Origin: Platerodrilus igneus
Lineage: Eukaryota; Arthropoda; Insecta; Coleoptera; Lycidae
Length of the DNA: 64,000 nucleotides
Direction: 5' to 3'
Assembly: GCA_036346225.1 (NCBI GenBank)
Contig: JARFIW010000999.1
Coordinates: 3,083,001-3,147,000, forward strand
A program made the position numbers and the translations under genes. A model generated the notes under the pieces. It was not told the origin of the DNA. It saw only the letters and a program-made list of their open reading frames with translations, and searched no databases. This document shows, in pieces, positions 53,531 through 63,947 of the stretch (position 1 is the stretch's first letter; each line of letters begins with the position of its first letter).

Positions 53531-55670
53531 CTGTGAAACCACCAAAATCCGGGTACTCCGCTTTTCGAATCGAGCCTCACTGAATTGGGCGTCAAGAATG
53601 CTGTGAATCCTACAAAAAGCTATTCATTAACTCAACTGTTCCGTTGACTTTCTTCTGTTCATCGCCTCGGCTGCTCCCTAGATAAACCTTCATCCTCATT
53701 CATAAAAAAACAAACACATTCCTACCACAAACATCAACGTTAACTCTATTTACATCAATATTCACAATACATTAAAATTTCGAAATTAAAAATTCAACAT
53801 AAATTTCAGTATCAGAAAATTTCAAGATTTAAATTTGTTATCATTTTAATGTGCATCCAAAATTAAAGTCCTTGTAGGATGCCTCCTAATTAATATAACA
53901 ATATATGCAGACCTGAGTCTGAGTACAAAGGGAGCATCTACCACCCCTTTACGTTAATTAACCAGGTTCGTCTAATTGAGCTCAAAGACATACCCAAATT
54001 TTCATCAAGAACATAAATACTAAATACTCCTTTCGACTTAAACAAGAAAATTTCACCTTAAAATTAAAAATTTGTTGTTAGTACAACTTCATTACTGTCC
54101 ATTTTAAGTAAATAAATTATAAAGTTATTCAACACACGAAAACATCAAAGTTCAAACAAAATAGTATAATTTACTTGAAGGTTACTGCACTCGTAGCTTC
54201 AATGTACCTCGTCCCTTTGTTAATCACACCATTCCAACTGGGTTATATTTACGGCTTCTGATTCTCAACGCTGTTAAAATTTCTCCACCACCATTCATCT
54301 AAAGTTGTTTCAGGGCTTTTCCGGAACTCATCTGTGTATATCTGACCCTTGTTTTGTGGATCCAGACACGTTTATGAACCATTTAATTATTAACACCCCC
54401 GAAAAATAGCAAAGAAATTCATACTTCTTTCACAAATATACGCCAAAACTGCCTACTTTTGTGTATTCATTTGTCGTTGCAAATTTTACTAATTGGTACA
54501 GTGATACTAACTTTATTACCTTGTATCTTCTTTTCTAAATGCACTAAAGTACATTCATTGTAGCACGTAAAGAACAAACTGTTTTAAATCACCAAAATAT
54601 ACGAGCAAACTGTTTAAATTATTCTATCAAACTCGGAAAACTAAAAAGCACTGTTTAACGCATTGAATCAAGTCGAAAATCTAAGAGAGCTTGTTCATAT
54701 TCACCTGGGTATATATAGAGGTTAGCCTGTCTGTCGGTCTAGTCCCCAAAACGGACAATTCTAAAGAATTTCGCATGCTATGTTCCCATTCCGCAGCCCG
54801 GCATGCGATTTTTACGAAATTTGCACTCGCCCCAGTTAAATCTCAGAAATTTCAACACGGCTCGCAACGTCTGGAAATAACTAACTGAATTTTATACAGA
54901 AATGTTATTTTTACCTCTCAATTTTGCCTTTTCTTTTCACCCAATCGCAACCCCGTGACGTTGCTCCACTCACGCCTTTTTACTATATGTGTCTCGGTCT
55001 TGCGCATATTATCTGTCTCTATCTAACCTGCTCTTATTGGTGCAAATTGATATTCTTTATTATCGATTATTTCAGTCCATGTGGACTGTGAAATAACCCA
55101 CCTTTAGCATTTCCTGTAACTATTAAGCTACGGTTTCTCCAAGATTCTCTGTAACCATTAATTATCTGCCAAATTTACGCTGAATGAGCCTTTTAAAAAT
55201 ACGCAGGTGTTCAAACATACTATTAATTCTCAGAGCTTTATTTCATGGTATTTTATTGGGTTTTTACAAGTTTTTATAGATATTATCTGTTACTAACGGT
55301 TCAATTAACTCCAATTAAAATAATACCCTTTAATTTTAGTGAATCCTAATTAAATATTCAATTATTATCAGTACATTTTGTTTAATACCGGTTACTTAAA
55401 ATAGGGTTAATTAATATAAATTTTGCACGTAATTTCTCTTTGTTTCTTTACTAGGAATAATTAAATTACACGTAAAGTTTTCTAATACTGCTTCCTTTTA
55501 TATAAAGCGTCTTATAAATAATTTAAATCTCTTATTTTTAATAAAATGAATGAATTTTTATGCTTCACGCTTTTATTTAATAACGCGTACCTTTTCCCAA
55601 AGCTTCTACACGATGATTAAAATTATTTGATGTGATTATTTAATTTTCTACCCTGGTCTAAATATGAGTA
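53529..55670 (-). repeat. Gypsy-1 3' LTR
   Basis: 2142 bp; in sense TACTCATATTTAG...TTTCACAGCA. Its sense-strand end contains a second, internal version of the LTR-end/primer-site/leader sequence (53566-53612 on plus) 70 bp from the terminus. A short open frame at 54691-54888 (plus) is repeated in the other LTR and is not considered a gene. Confidence 0.9.
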
Positions 55671-55685
55671 TTTTCCCCCTATTTG
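55671..55685 (-). promoter_or_regulatory. Gypsy-1 polypurine tract
   Basis: Sense strand CAAATAGGGGGAAAA directly precedes the LTR start TACTCAT. Position and composition are standard for plus-strand priming. Confidence 0.75.
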
Positions 55686-56236
55686 AATACAAATAATCCC
55701 ACTTATTTGAATGCAAATATAAAGCATTTAGACTGCCAAACAAAATTTACAAAACATTGCCTATCTCTCTACCCTTATCTATCTATCTTATCTAACTTAT
55801 ATCCAATCCAACAAAAAATATTTACACCTATCCTATATCCCTATCCTATTCCTAACTCTCACTTAATTTTATAAACTGAAATTATCCCTAACTTCATCCT
55901 ACTTATCCATCTAATCCTATATACATCCTATATACCTATCCTATTCCTAACTTTTTAACTAATCTTCACTATACTTTACTTCCCCCTACCTAATCCTATA
56001 TGCCTATCCTACTCTTACTCTATTCCTAACTCTCCACTAATCTTATATGAAATATCTATACTTAACCTATCTTATTTTCTTCCTACATTTAATCTTTATT
56101 CTCATCCTAAGCCTATTTCTAATTATCTTCCATATTTATCCCATACTTAGCTTTATTTTCTATGCACACCTACTTCTACTCTTCTATATACACCTATTCT
56201 ATCCTTATCCTATTTAAATTTTACTCTATTATACAC
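55686..56236. repeat. pyrimidine-only tandem-like tract, Gypsy-1 3' non-coding region
   Basis: On plus the tract from about 55765 to 56225 is nearly devoid of G, with many variants of CCTATCCTATTCCTAACTCT. On the element's sense strand this is a long purine-rich repeat upstream of the polypurine tract. No coding sequence. Confidence 0.75.
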
Positions 56237-56880
56237 CTATTTCTCCTGTGGTGCTGGTTCTCCGGTATAAGGGAATAGTAGGTTGACGTGAAACCGTCCC
56301 CTCTCATTTCCCGTACCTACTTCCCTTAATAAATACGTGCACTCCCCTACTACTTCACCTATCTCAAAAGGTCCCTCATAGGGCAAGTGTAGTTTAGCAC
56401 ATGTCATCCTATCTCTCTTCCCTACTCTCAAGCTTTTTACTACTACCTGGTCTCCCACTTTAAATTTTACCCTCTTTCTAATTCTTGCGTTCATCTTCCT
56501 TGTATATTTTTCAGCTCTCTTCCTTAACTTCTCCCTCACATCTACCAAAAGTTGTTGAAATTCATCGTCCCTAGGCACAATTTGCCATGGTCTTTCGGGA
56601 TACTGTTGCTTGATCAGCATTATGGGACTGGTTTCTGTCACGGTACTAGGGGTTTCATTGATAAAAGATTCAACCTTGGACAAATTGTCTTCCCATAAAC
56701 GATGGTTCCTATGTGAAGCCAAACGCAAGAATTTAACTGTCTCTTGAATATATCGCTCAGCTGGATTAGCTTGAGGATGCCTTATGCTGCAAAACACCAC
56801 TTTAATGTTTTGCCTCTCCCAATAATCCCTGAATCTTTGATTATTAAAATAAGTAGCATTGTCTGCTAATACTGTTTAAA
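56237..56880 (-). pseudogene. Gypsy-1 integrase, C-terminal half
   Basis: The frame starts upstream of 56800 with the second catalytic aspartate (LADNATYF near 56850-56875) and continues SIRHPQANPAERYIQETVKF with the catalytic glutamate, INETPSTVTETSPI, and a basic C-terminal segment, KRVKFKVGDQVVVKSLRVGK, then YEGPFEIGEVVGECTYLL. GPFEI plus the VGDxV motif is the integrase C-terminal (GPY/F-type) module. The natural stop is at the end. Separated from the N-terminal half by a frame break at 56885. Confidence 0.8.
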
Positions 56881-56884
56881 GTTC

Positions 56885-57985
56885 CTACTTCCTACAAAAT
56901 TGTTCCAATTTCTTGTTTGTTCCGACTGTGTTACAATCCCGAGTGGGATATAATTTGGTAAATTTCAAAAACACATCAGTCACAATCAGCACATGTTTGT
57001 GTCCCTTTGTACTTCTGACTAGATTACTCAAATAGTCAATAGCAACTAAGTCCAAGGGATTTTGTACGTGTATACTTTGTACCACATCTTGACTCGTACT
57101 ATTTTTGTATTTTCCTAAAGTACATAAGTGACAAGTGTTGATGACTGATTTTACTAACCCTAAGTCTTTAGTTGAAAAAAACGTTTCCCTAAAAATTAAC
57201 CATGTCTTTCTGATCCCTATGTGACCATATCTTAAATGCAGATCTTTGATAATTAATTTTGCTTGTACCCTATCCACTACATACACTTCCAAGTCTTGAA
57301 TTTTTTTACACAAAAATCCGTTTATCATATGGAAGTTTTTAAATCCCGGTTCGTTTTCTAACTTCGTTCTAATAATCTGTAACTCCTCACTCTGCCTCTG
57401 GTTCCTCAAGATCTCCTCTTCTCCATATACTGAATCGTTTTGTAGTAGACTGTTCATGGCAATCATGATGTCACACGGTCTTTTGTTATCCTTGTCTCGG
57501 TTTCTACTAAACGCGTCTGCTATAAAATTGTTTTCTCCCTTAATATATTTACTCTCAAAGTCAAACTCCTGTAGTAACAACCCCCATCGATATACTCGAT
57601 TGTTAGAAAATCTTGTATTTATCAACGCACACAACGCCGAATGATCCGTTTCGATTACAAAATGTCTTCCAATCAAAAAAAATTTTAATTTTGTAACCCC
57701 AAACACCACTGCAGCCATTTCCTTTTCACTAATTGTGTAATTTATTTCATGCGGCTTCAGTGTGCGTGAAACAAAAGATATGGGCACCTCTTCCCCCTCT
57801 TGTACTTGGTACAACTCTGCTGCTAACGCACTATCCGATGCATCCGTCCTCAGTACGAAACCTACATCAAATCTGGGATGCCTCAAAATTAGTTGGTCGT
57901 GAAATTGTTCCAACAGTGTTAGATATGCTGCCTCTTGACTTTCCGTCCAACTCCATCTTACTCCCTTCTTCAGAAGTTTAAACAA
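56885..57985 (-). pseudogene. Gypsy-1 RNase H and integrase N-terminal half
   Basis: A 366-residue frame: FKLLKKGVRWSWTESQEAAY (RT connection), FVLRTDASDSALAAELYQ (RNase H first D), INYTISEKEMAAVVFGVTKL (E), FVIETDHSALCALI (D) and NFIADAFSRN (last D). Then the integrase zinc domain with HLRYGHIG and CHLCTLGK, and the core start DLVAIDYLSNLV with the first catalytic aspartate and VLIVTDVFLKFTKLYP. The frame breaks just before the next integrase motif. Confidence 0.85.
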
Positions 57986-58600
57986 TGGACTCGCTTTTCA
58001 GCAAATCCCGGTACAAACTTTTATAAAAGTTAAGGACCCCAAAAGCTCTTAATTTCCTAATGTTATTAGGTCTCGGATATGTCAAAAGTTCGGACAATCT
58101 TTCTTTATCGATACACATACCTTGAGTGTTCACCACATACCCCAGAAATTTAACCGTTTTTGAAAAAAATTCACATTTTTCTATATTCAGCCTCAATCCT
58201 GCTAATTTAAGCTCTAATAATATCCGTTCTAAATGAGAGTAATGTTGTTCCTCAGTTTCACTAAAAATTAAAATATCATCCACATAGTGTATGCAGAATT
58301 GCTCATATGCTCCTAAAATTGCTTGCATTGCCTTAATTAATGCTGCACTTGACGTTGACAAACCATACGGTACTACCTTAAAATTATAGATTTTTCCCTC
58401 TACGGAAAATCCTGTGTACCTTCTAGAATTCTTGTGTAATGGAATCAGCCAGAATGAATTCCTTAAATCTAATTTACTAAAAATAAATTTGCCACTTAAT
58501 CTCGTTAAAAGTGTGTCCATGGATGGTGGACAATGGAATTGCGGTTTGGTCCGTTGATTAATTTTTCGTGCATCTAAACATAAACGAATGCTATCATCCT
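57978..58600 (-). pseudogene. Gypsy-1 reverse transcriptase, N-terminally truncated
   Basis: Starts in RT at IRLCLDARKINQRT near 58590-58550 and continues FIFSKLDLRNSFWLIPLHKN (motif A aspartate), KVVPYGLSTSSAALIKAMQA (motif B), FCIHYVDDILIFSETEE (YVDD, both aspartates) and NIEKCEFFSKTVKFLGYVVN. The finger segment and the whole protease that normally precede it are absent. An 8-base overlap with the next frame marks a frame change. RT core residues are intact but the polyprotein is not. Confidence 0.8.
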
Positions 58601-59012
58601 TATTATCTCACATACAATAAACTTATCATCCCTATTATCCTGACTCTTAAATATTACTTCTTCTTCAGTCCCTATACTTGTCTGTTTCTTATTTATTATC
58701 ATTTCCTTTTCTGCCGACAAACCAAACGATACTACTTTAAAATTATCGATTTTTCCTTAGTTTCTGGCTCTACTTCCTCCTCAATTTTGAAAAATTCACG
58801 TGGATGTTCATATACATTTACACTGAAATCTAGTGGTCTGTCGCGTTCTAAAAATCCTGTCCAGGTCTGTTTTCCCTACTTCGTCCTGGTCTAGCCGTCA
58901 CCTCAGCGTATGTCCTAGGCGTTTCCACTCGTTCCGTGTCTGTATTAGCTGTCCCCCTCATGTCCGGTGAACTATTCCTTCTGGTAGGTTCCGGTCTCGG
59001 TGCAGGTCCCCT
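58601..59012 (-). other. Gypsy-1 gag-pol junction with protease missing
   Basis: No D-T/S-G protease signature in any frame. A segment at 58714-58758 (plus) matches part of RT at 58354-58399 (GACAAACCAWACGRTACTAC plus about 20 more bases), as a misplaced RT fragment. This suggests an internal deletion with local duplication. Confidence 0.55.
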
Positions 59013-59813
59013 TCATAAACTATTACTTCTAACGTATGGTCGTCTCTGTTCCCAATTCTGTCGCTGGTATCCGTAACTATTCCCCCTTCTAGCATAGTTG
59101 TCCCGTCTATTGTCAAACCTAACTGTGTTGATCTGTCTTTCCCTATTATCCTGAGGTCGTCCACTACTTACGTCGTCGTACCTCTGCAGGTATTCTAAAA
59201 ACATTTCTCTGTCCACTATGTTCTGTAGTGCTACGTGTTGTCTTACTTCTACCTCAAAGTGTCGTGATAAATACTTGATAATTTGTCGGTCCGTCAGTGG
59301 TGGGTTCAGTTGCTTTGCTATGCTATACTTGCGTATAGCATATTGCTCCCTACTTCCTGAAAATTCTTCCTTAAATTTCCCTGTGATTAAGTCGTCTCGT
59401 ACCTGGTCTTGTCTGTGGTGCTTTAAAAATTTGTTTTCAAAGTCCTGATACGTGTCTATATCCTGTCCTACTAAATTGTACCATGCTTCCGCGTTGTCCT
59501 TTAATAAAGCCTTTATCGTATTCAGTTTAGTCTGTTCGTCAAATAAATTTCCCACTAGATTTCTTACGCTATTAATAAAAATTTGTGGATTTACCCTGTT
59601 ATCGCCATAAAACTTCATGTGTTGGTTCAATGATACTCCACCTGTAGAAAATCTGGGACCATCCCCCGTTAAACTTGACATGTTGTATTTAATACTACTA
59701 ACTTCGCGTTCTACCCTGCCTAACTGATCCCTACATGAGTCCGTCACTTCAGTCATTTTTACATTAATCTCTTTTTCACAAAAAATGCGTACTTCGGACC
59801 TTAAATGTCCCAT
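59013..59813 (-). pseudogene. Gypsy-1 Gag
   Basis: 266 residues. After a helical N-terminal part (VTDSCRDQLGRVEREVSSI) comes the capsid-like domain: MKFYGDNRVNPQIFINSVRN, IKALLKDNAEAWYNLVGQDI, DTYQDFENKFLKHHRQDQVR, YAIRKYSIAKQLNPPLTDRQ and IIKYLSRHFEVEVRQHVALQ. The C-terminus is arginine-rich (YARRGNSYGYQRQNWEQRR) without a zinc knuckle, as in some Gypsy lineages that use basic tails. The Gag start lies upstream in another frame (59947-60162). Confidence 0.8.
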
Positions 59814-59946
59814 TTCCTCTCAAAGACCTGTAATATCATGCTCATTTTTTCAACCCTATTTTCTACTTCCCCCAGTTTCACGGTAAGACTATCTTTAAAT
59901 TCTGTAAATTCTTTAGTATTTTGTTCAATTTTCCCGCTTATCTGCT

Positions 59947-60162
59947 CTAATTTTCGGTTGGACTCCTCCTAGCTCTATTAGATTCATCGTTCATCCTCTC
60001 TAGCATTCTCATTATCATCGCGTTTCCTTGATCCCCTGATTCCGTCCTCGACTGATCTCTACTGCCTCCAGCTTCTTCCATTTTCGAATTTTTCCCACAC
60101 AATGCACTATCGTCACTTCCAATTTCCACTCCTTGACTCCTTAACCACTCTTTTCTCTGCAT
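59947..60162 (-). pseudogene. Gypsy-1 Gag N-terminal segment
   Basis: A 71-residue frame starting MQRKEWLRSQGVEIGSDDSA, the first ATG after the primer binding site and leader, so the likely Gag start. It ends at a stop about 130 bases before the main Gag frame; the sequence between (59814-59946) continues in a different frame with coiled-coil-like residues. Confidence 0.55.
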
Positions 60163-60291
60163 ACGTTCTAATCACTCACACACACTCTAAAATACTCCTA
60201 AATTTATACACACAGAAACTCTCTCTCTCAGATCGCCAGTTTCCTGGAATAAAATCACAAAAATTTTATTTGGGACTCGAGCCTCACTTTT

Positions 60292-60300
60292 GGGTCGCCA
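60292..60300 (-). promoter_or_regulatory. Gypsy-1 primer binding site
   Basis: Sense strand TGGCGACCC begins 4 bases after the LTR end CACAGCA. The first 8 bases match the complement of a tRNA 3' end ...GGTCGCCA, as used by tRNA-Arg-primed elements; the primer identity is inference. Confidence 0.6.
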
Positions 60301-60304
60301 AGAA

Positions 60305-62449
60305 TGCTGTGAAACCACCAAAATCCGGGTACTCCGCTTTTCGAATCGAGCCTCACTGAATTGGGCGTCAAGAATGCTGTGAATCCTACAAAAAGCTATT
60401 CATTAACTCAACTGTTCCGTTGACTTTCTTCTGTTCATCGCCTCAGCTGCTCCCCTAGATAAACCTTCATCCTCATTCATAAAAAAAAACAAACACATTC
60501 CTACCACAAACATCACCGTTAACTCTATTTACATCAATATTCACAATACATTAAAATTTCAAAATTAAAAATTCAGCATAAATTTCAGTATCAGAAAATT
60601 TCAAGATTTAAATTTGTTATCATTTTAATGTGCATCCAAAATTAAAGTCCTTGTAGGATGCCTCCTAATTAATATAACAATATATGCAGACCTGAGTCCT
60701 GAGTACAAAGGAGCATCTACCACCCTTTACGTTAATTAACCAGGTTCGTCTAATTGAGCTCAAAGACATACCCAAATTTTCATCAAGAACATAAATACTA
60801 AATACTCCTTTCGACTTAAACAAGAAAATTTCACCTTAAAATTAAAAATTTGTTGTTAGTACAACTTCATTACTGTCCATTTTAAGTAAATAAATTATAA
60901 AGTTATTCAACACACACGAAAACATCAAAGTTCAAACAAAATAGTATAATTTACCTGAAGGTTACTGCACTCGGAGCTTCAATGTACATCGTCCCTTTTG
61001 TTAATACACCATTCCAACTGGGTTATATTTACGGCTTCTGATTCTCAACGCTTTTAAAATTTCTCCACCACCATTCATCTAAAGTTGTTTCAGGGCTTTT
61101 CCGGAACTCATCTGTGTATATCTGAACCTTGTTTTGTGGATCCAGACACGTTTATGAACCATGTAATTATTAACACCCCCGAAAAATAGCAAAGAAATTC
61201 ATACTTCTTTCACAAATATACGCCAAAACTGCCTACTTTTGTGTATTCATTTGTCGTTGCAAATTTTACTAATTGGTACAGTGATACTAACTTTATTACC
61301 TTGTATCTTCTTTTCTAAATGCACTAAAGTACATTCATTGTAGCACGTAAAGAACAAACTGTTTTAAATCACCAAAATATACGAGCAAACTGTTTAAATT
61401 ATACTATCAAACTCGGAAAACTAAAAAGCACTGTTTAACGCATTGAATCAAGTCGAAAATCTAAGAGAACTTGTTCATATTCACCTGGGTATATATAGAG
61501 GTTAGCCTGTCTGTCGGTCTAGTCCCCAAAACGGACAATTCTAAAGAATTTCGCATGCTATGTTCCCATTCCGCAGCCCGGCATGCGATTTTTACAAAAT
61601 TTGCACTCGCCCCAGTTAAATCTCAGAAATTTCAACACGGCTCGCAACGTCTGGAAATAACTAACTGAATTTTATACAGAAATGTTATTTTTACCTCTCA
61701 ATTTTGCCTTTTCTTTTCACCCAATCGCAACCCCGTGACGTTGCTCCACTCACGCCTTTTTACTATATGTGTCTCGGTCTTGCGCATATTATCTGTCTCT
61801 ATCTAACCTGTTCTTATTGGTGCAAATTGATATTCTTTATTATCGATTATTTCAGTCCATGTGGACTGTGAAATAACCCACCTTTAGCATTTCCTGTAAC
61901 TATTAAGCTACGGTTTCTCCAAGATTCTCTGTAACCATTAATTATCTGCCAAATTTACGCTGAATGAGCCTTTTAAAAATACGCAGGTGTTCAAACATAC
62001 TATTAATTCTCAGAGCTTTATTTCATGGTATTTTATTGGGTTTTTACAAGTTTTTATAGATATTATCTGTTACTAACGGTTCAATTAACTCCAATTAAAA
62101 TAATACCCTTTAATTTTTAGTGAATCCTAATTAAATATTCAATTATTATCAGTACATTTTGTTTAATACCGGTTACTTAAAATAGGGTTAATTAATATAA
62201 ATTTTGCACGTAATTTCTCTTTGTTTCTTTACTAGGAATAATTAAATTACACGTAAAGTTTTCTAATACTGCTTCCTTTTATATAAAGCGTCTTATAAAT
62301 AATTTAAATCTCTTATTTTTAATAAAATGAATGAATTTTTATGCTTCACGCTTTTATTTAATAACGCGTACCTTTTCCCAAAGCTTCTACACGGTGATTA
62401 AAATTATTTGATGTGATTATTTAATTTTCTACCCTGGTCTAAATATGAG

Positions 62450-62451
<2 letters not shown>
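60305..62451 (-). repeat. Gypsy-1 5' LTR
   Basis: 2147 bp, the promoter-bearing copy in element orientation. Differs from the 3' LTR by a small number of substitutions and single-base indels scattered along its length. Confidence 0.9.
61487..61500 (-). promoter_or_regulatory. Gypsy-1 LTR TATA box
   Basis: Sense strand CTCTATATATACCC, followed about 35 bases later by CTTAGATTTTCGA, conserved with the solo LTR (TATATAAA...CTCTTAGATTTTCGA). Probable core promoter; the equivalent in the 3' LTR is at 54707-54720. Confidence 0.55.

Positions 62452-62489
<38 letters not shown>
62452..62489. repeat. (AT)n microsatellite, right flank of Gypsy-1
   Basis: 19 AT units directly after the LTR end GAGTA. 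Continuation of the AT tract at 53485-53528, separated by the element. Confidence 0.95.
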
Positions 62490-62493
<4 letters not shown>

Positions 62494-63059
62494 GTTAATT
62501 GCTATTTACAACTAATTATACGCTATTCAAACTGTTCCTTCTCAAGCTTCTTTATTTATTGGTTATAGTAGAGCACTTGGGATAATGCTTGCAATTATTT
62601 GAATTTAGTATTGGCATATGTTAATGATTCTAAATTAGTAATTAAGTTTATTGGTCTTAAGTATACCATTACGTGTTTTGTGGTTTATTACAAGGCTAGG
62701 GAGATTAATGCGAATTGTTTTATTCGGCTCACTCTCCTTGGTGCCCTATTAAGAAATACCATCCCTGTTATTGTAGCTGCTATTACCCATGGCCACTCTA
62801 CCTGAGCTTAGCCGCTATCGCATCAGGCCTTGGTTAAACCGATTCATATTGTCGACCAAGAATTGCATTCCATCAGTCAACTTTCAACAACATTTGGAAT
62901 TAGTCAATACTGAGACGCTCAAAAAAGTGAAAATAAGGGCGTCTCAAGATTTCCACATAAGTTTGTTATCAAGATGCACTTCACGGAATTTAATTGTGTC
63001 ATTATGCTTTTGAAATGTTCAGGAAAAAGATAATTTTCTGGGTTTTATTTGTATTTAGA
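62490..63059. other. no recognised genes
   Basis: Short plus-strand frames at 62599-62805 and 62789-63013 show no known domain; GTATTGGCATATGTTAATGA near 62609 might be RT-like (YVND) but gives no supporting context. Confidence 0.35.
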
Positions 63060-63227
63060 AGTAACTGAATATTGAGGAATCAGATAGATGATGTAAATCG
63101 CGTTGTGTCATCAAATAATATGTAATTGGCTTGATTAACTGCACTTGAGAAATAATTAATATAGATCAAAAATAGTAATTGACCGAGAATAGTTCCCTGT
63201 GAGACTCCATGTTTGATAGAGGAGATT
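63060..63227 (-). pseudogene. LINE-E reverse transcriptase fragment, motif B to C
   Basis: Minus strand reads IKHGVSQGTILGQLLFLIYI and ILFDDTTRFT, the B motif and a changed C box (LFDD for YADD/FADD). It adjoins the 12-bp duplication of the foldback element and continues the fragment at 63661-63838. Confidence 0.65.
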
Positions 63228-63660
63228 GTAAATATTCACTGTATGTTTGTTGTGGTTTGTTTTGTATTTTTCTTGATCTTCTTTGGGAATTAAACCATTT
63301 AGAGTTGTTAAAATCGTCTTTATTTACGTTTCGATCCATGACCTAGGACCGTTGTCAAAATAATAAAAATTTCAAGTTTGACATTTATGACATAAATTGA
63401 AGGTGACTTTGATTTATTAATCTTTGATTTGAATGTATTAGGTGAAAATTGAAGGTGCTCATTCTTCTAAACTTTAAAATTTTCATCTAATGTATTCACA
63501 TCAAACATTAATAAATCAATGTCACCTTCAATTTATGTCATAAATGTCAAACTTTAAATTTTTATTATTTTGACAACGATCCTAGGTCATGGATCGAAAC
63601 GTAAATACAGATGATTTTAACAGCTTTGAGTGGTTTAATTCCCAAAGAAGATTAAGAAAA
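63228..63660. mobile_element. foldback element in LINE-E
   Basis: Arms of about 190 bp, nearly 90 percent identical by eye, face each other: TTTTTCTTGATCTTCTTTGG at the left (63269) and its counterpart TTTTCTTAATCTTCTTTGGG read from the right end. Both contain TTTACGTTTCGATCCATGAC and GACATTTATGACATAAATTG. Flanks share ATAGAGGAGATT (63216-63227 and 63661-63672). A 40-base unpaired segment lies left of the left arm. No coding region. Confidence 0.8.
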
Positions 63661-63838
63661 ATAGAGGAGATTAGATTTGCTACCCTCAATTTCCACTAAT
63701 TATTTACGGTAGCTTTGGTGATCATGTTATAAACTGCCGAGATGTAAATTGTAAGCTTCAAGTTTGTTCTGTAGTGTATTATGATTCACACAATCAAAAG
63801 CCTTACCGAGATCTAAGAAGTGAGTGACCATAATATAT
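63661..63838 (-). pseudogene. LINE-E reverse transcriptase fragment, motif A
   Basis: Minus strand reads HFLDLGKAFDCVNHNTLQNK with the motif A aspartate, then decays toward the foldback insertion. With 63060-63227 it forms one RT fragment of the CR1/Jockey group. Confidence 0.65.
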
Positions 63839-63945
63839 ATCAAATATCAATAAATCAAAGTCACCTTCAATTTATGTCATAAATGTCAAACTTGAAATTA
63901 TTATTTTGACGACGATCCTCGTCATGGATCGAAACATAAATAAAG
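63839..63945. repeat. third, partial arm of the foldback repeat
   Basis: ATCAATAAATCAAAGTCACC...GTCATGGATCGAAAC matches the right-arm orientation of the foldback at 63228-63660, ending in ACATAAATAAAGATG. It is a single arm, so arms also occur singly. Confidence 0.7.
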
Positions 63946-63947
63946 AT

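Larger units (their letters stand above)
53529..62451 (-). mobile_element. Gypsy-1 LTR retrotransposon integrated in an (AT)n tract
   Basis: Two long direct repeats (53529-55670 and 60305-62451) differ by only scattered bases and small indels, so insertion is recent relative to the other elements. (AT)n lies on both sides. Inside, on the minus strand, are a Gag region, reverse transcriptase, RNase H and integrase; protease and the first part of RT are missing. No envelope-like gene is seen. A primer binding site and polypurine tract are in the expected places. Total about 8.9 kb. Targeting of TATA-type sequence is known for some insect Gypsy lineages (for example 17.6/297). Confidence 0.9.

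Noticed and set aside
54691..54888. 65-residue plus-strand frame, repeated at 61471-61668
   Set aside because: It lies in both Gypsy-1 LTRs, antisense to the element and across the promoter; the repeat explains its recurrence.
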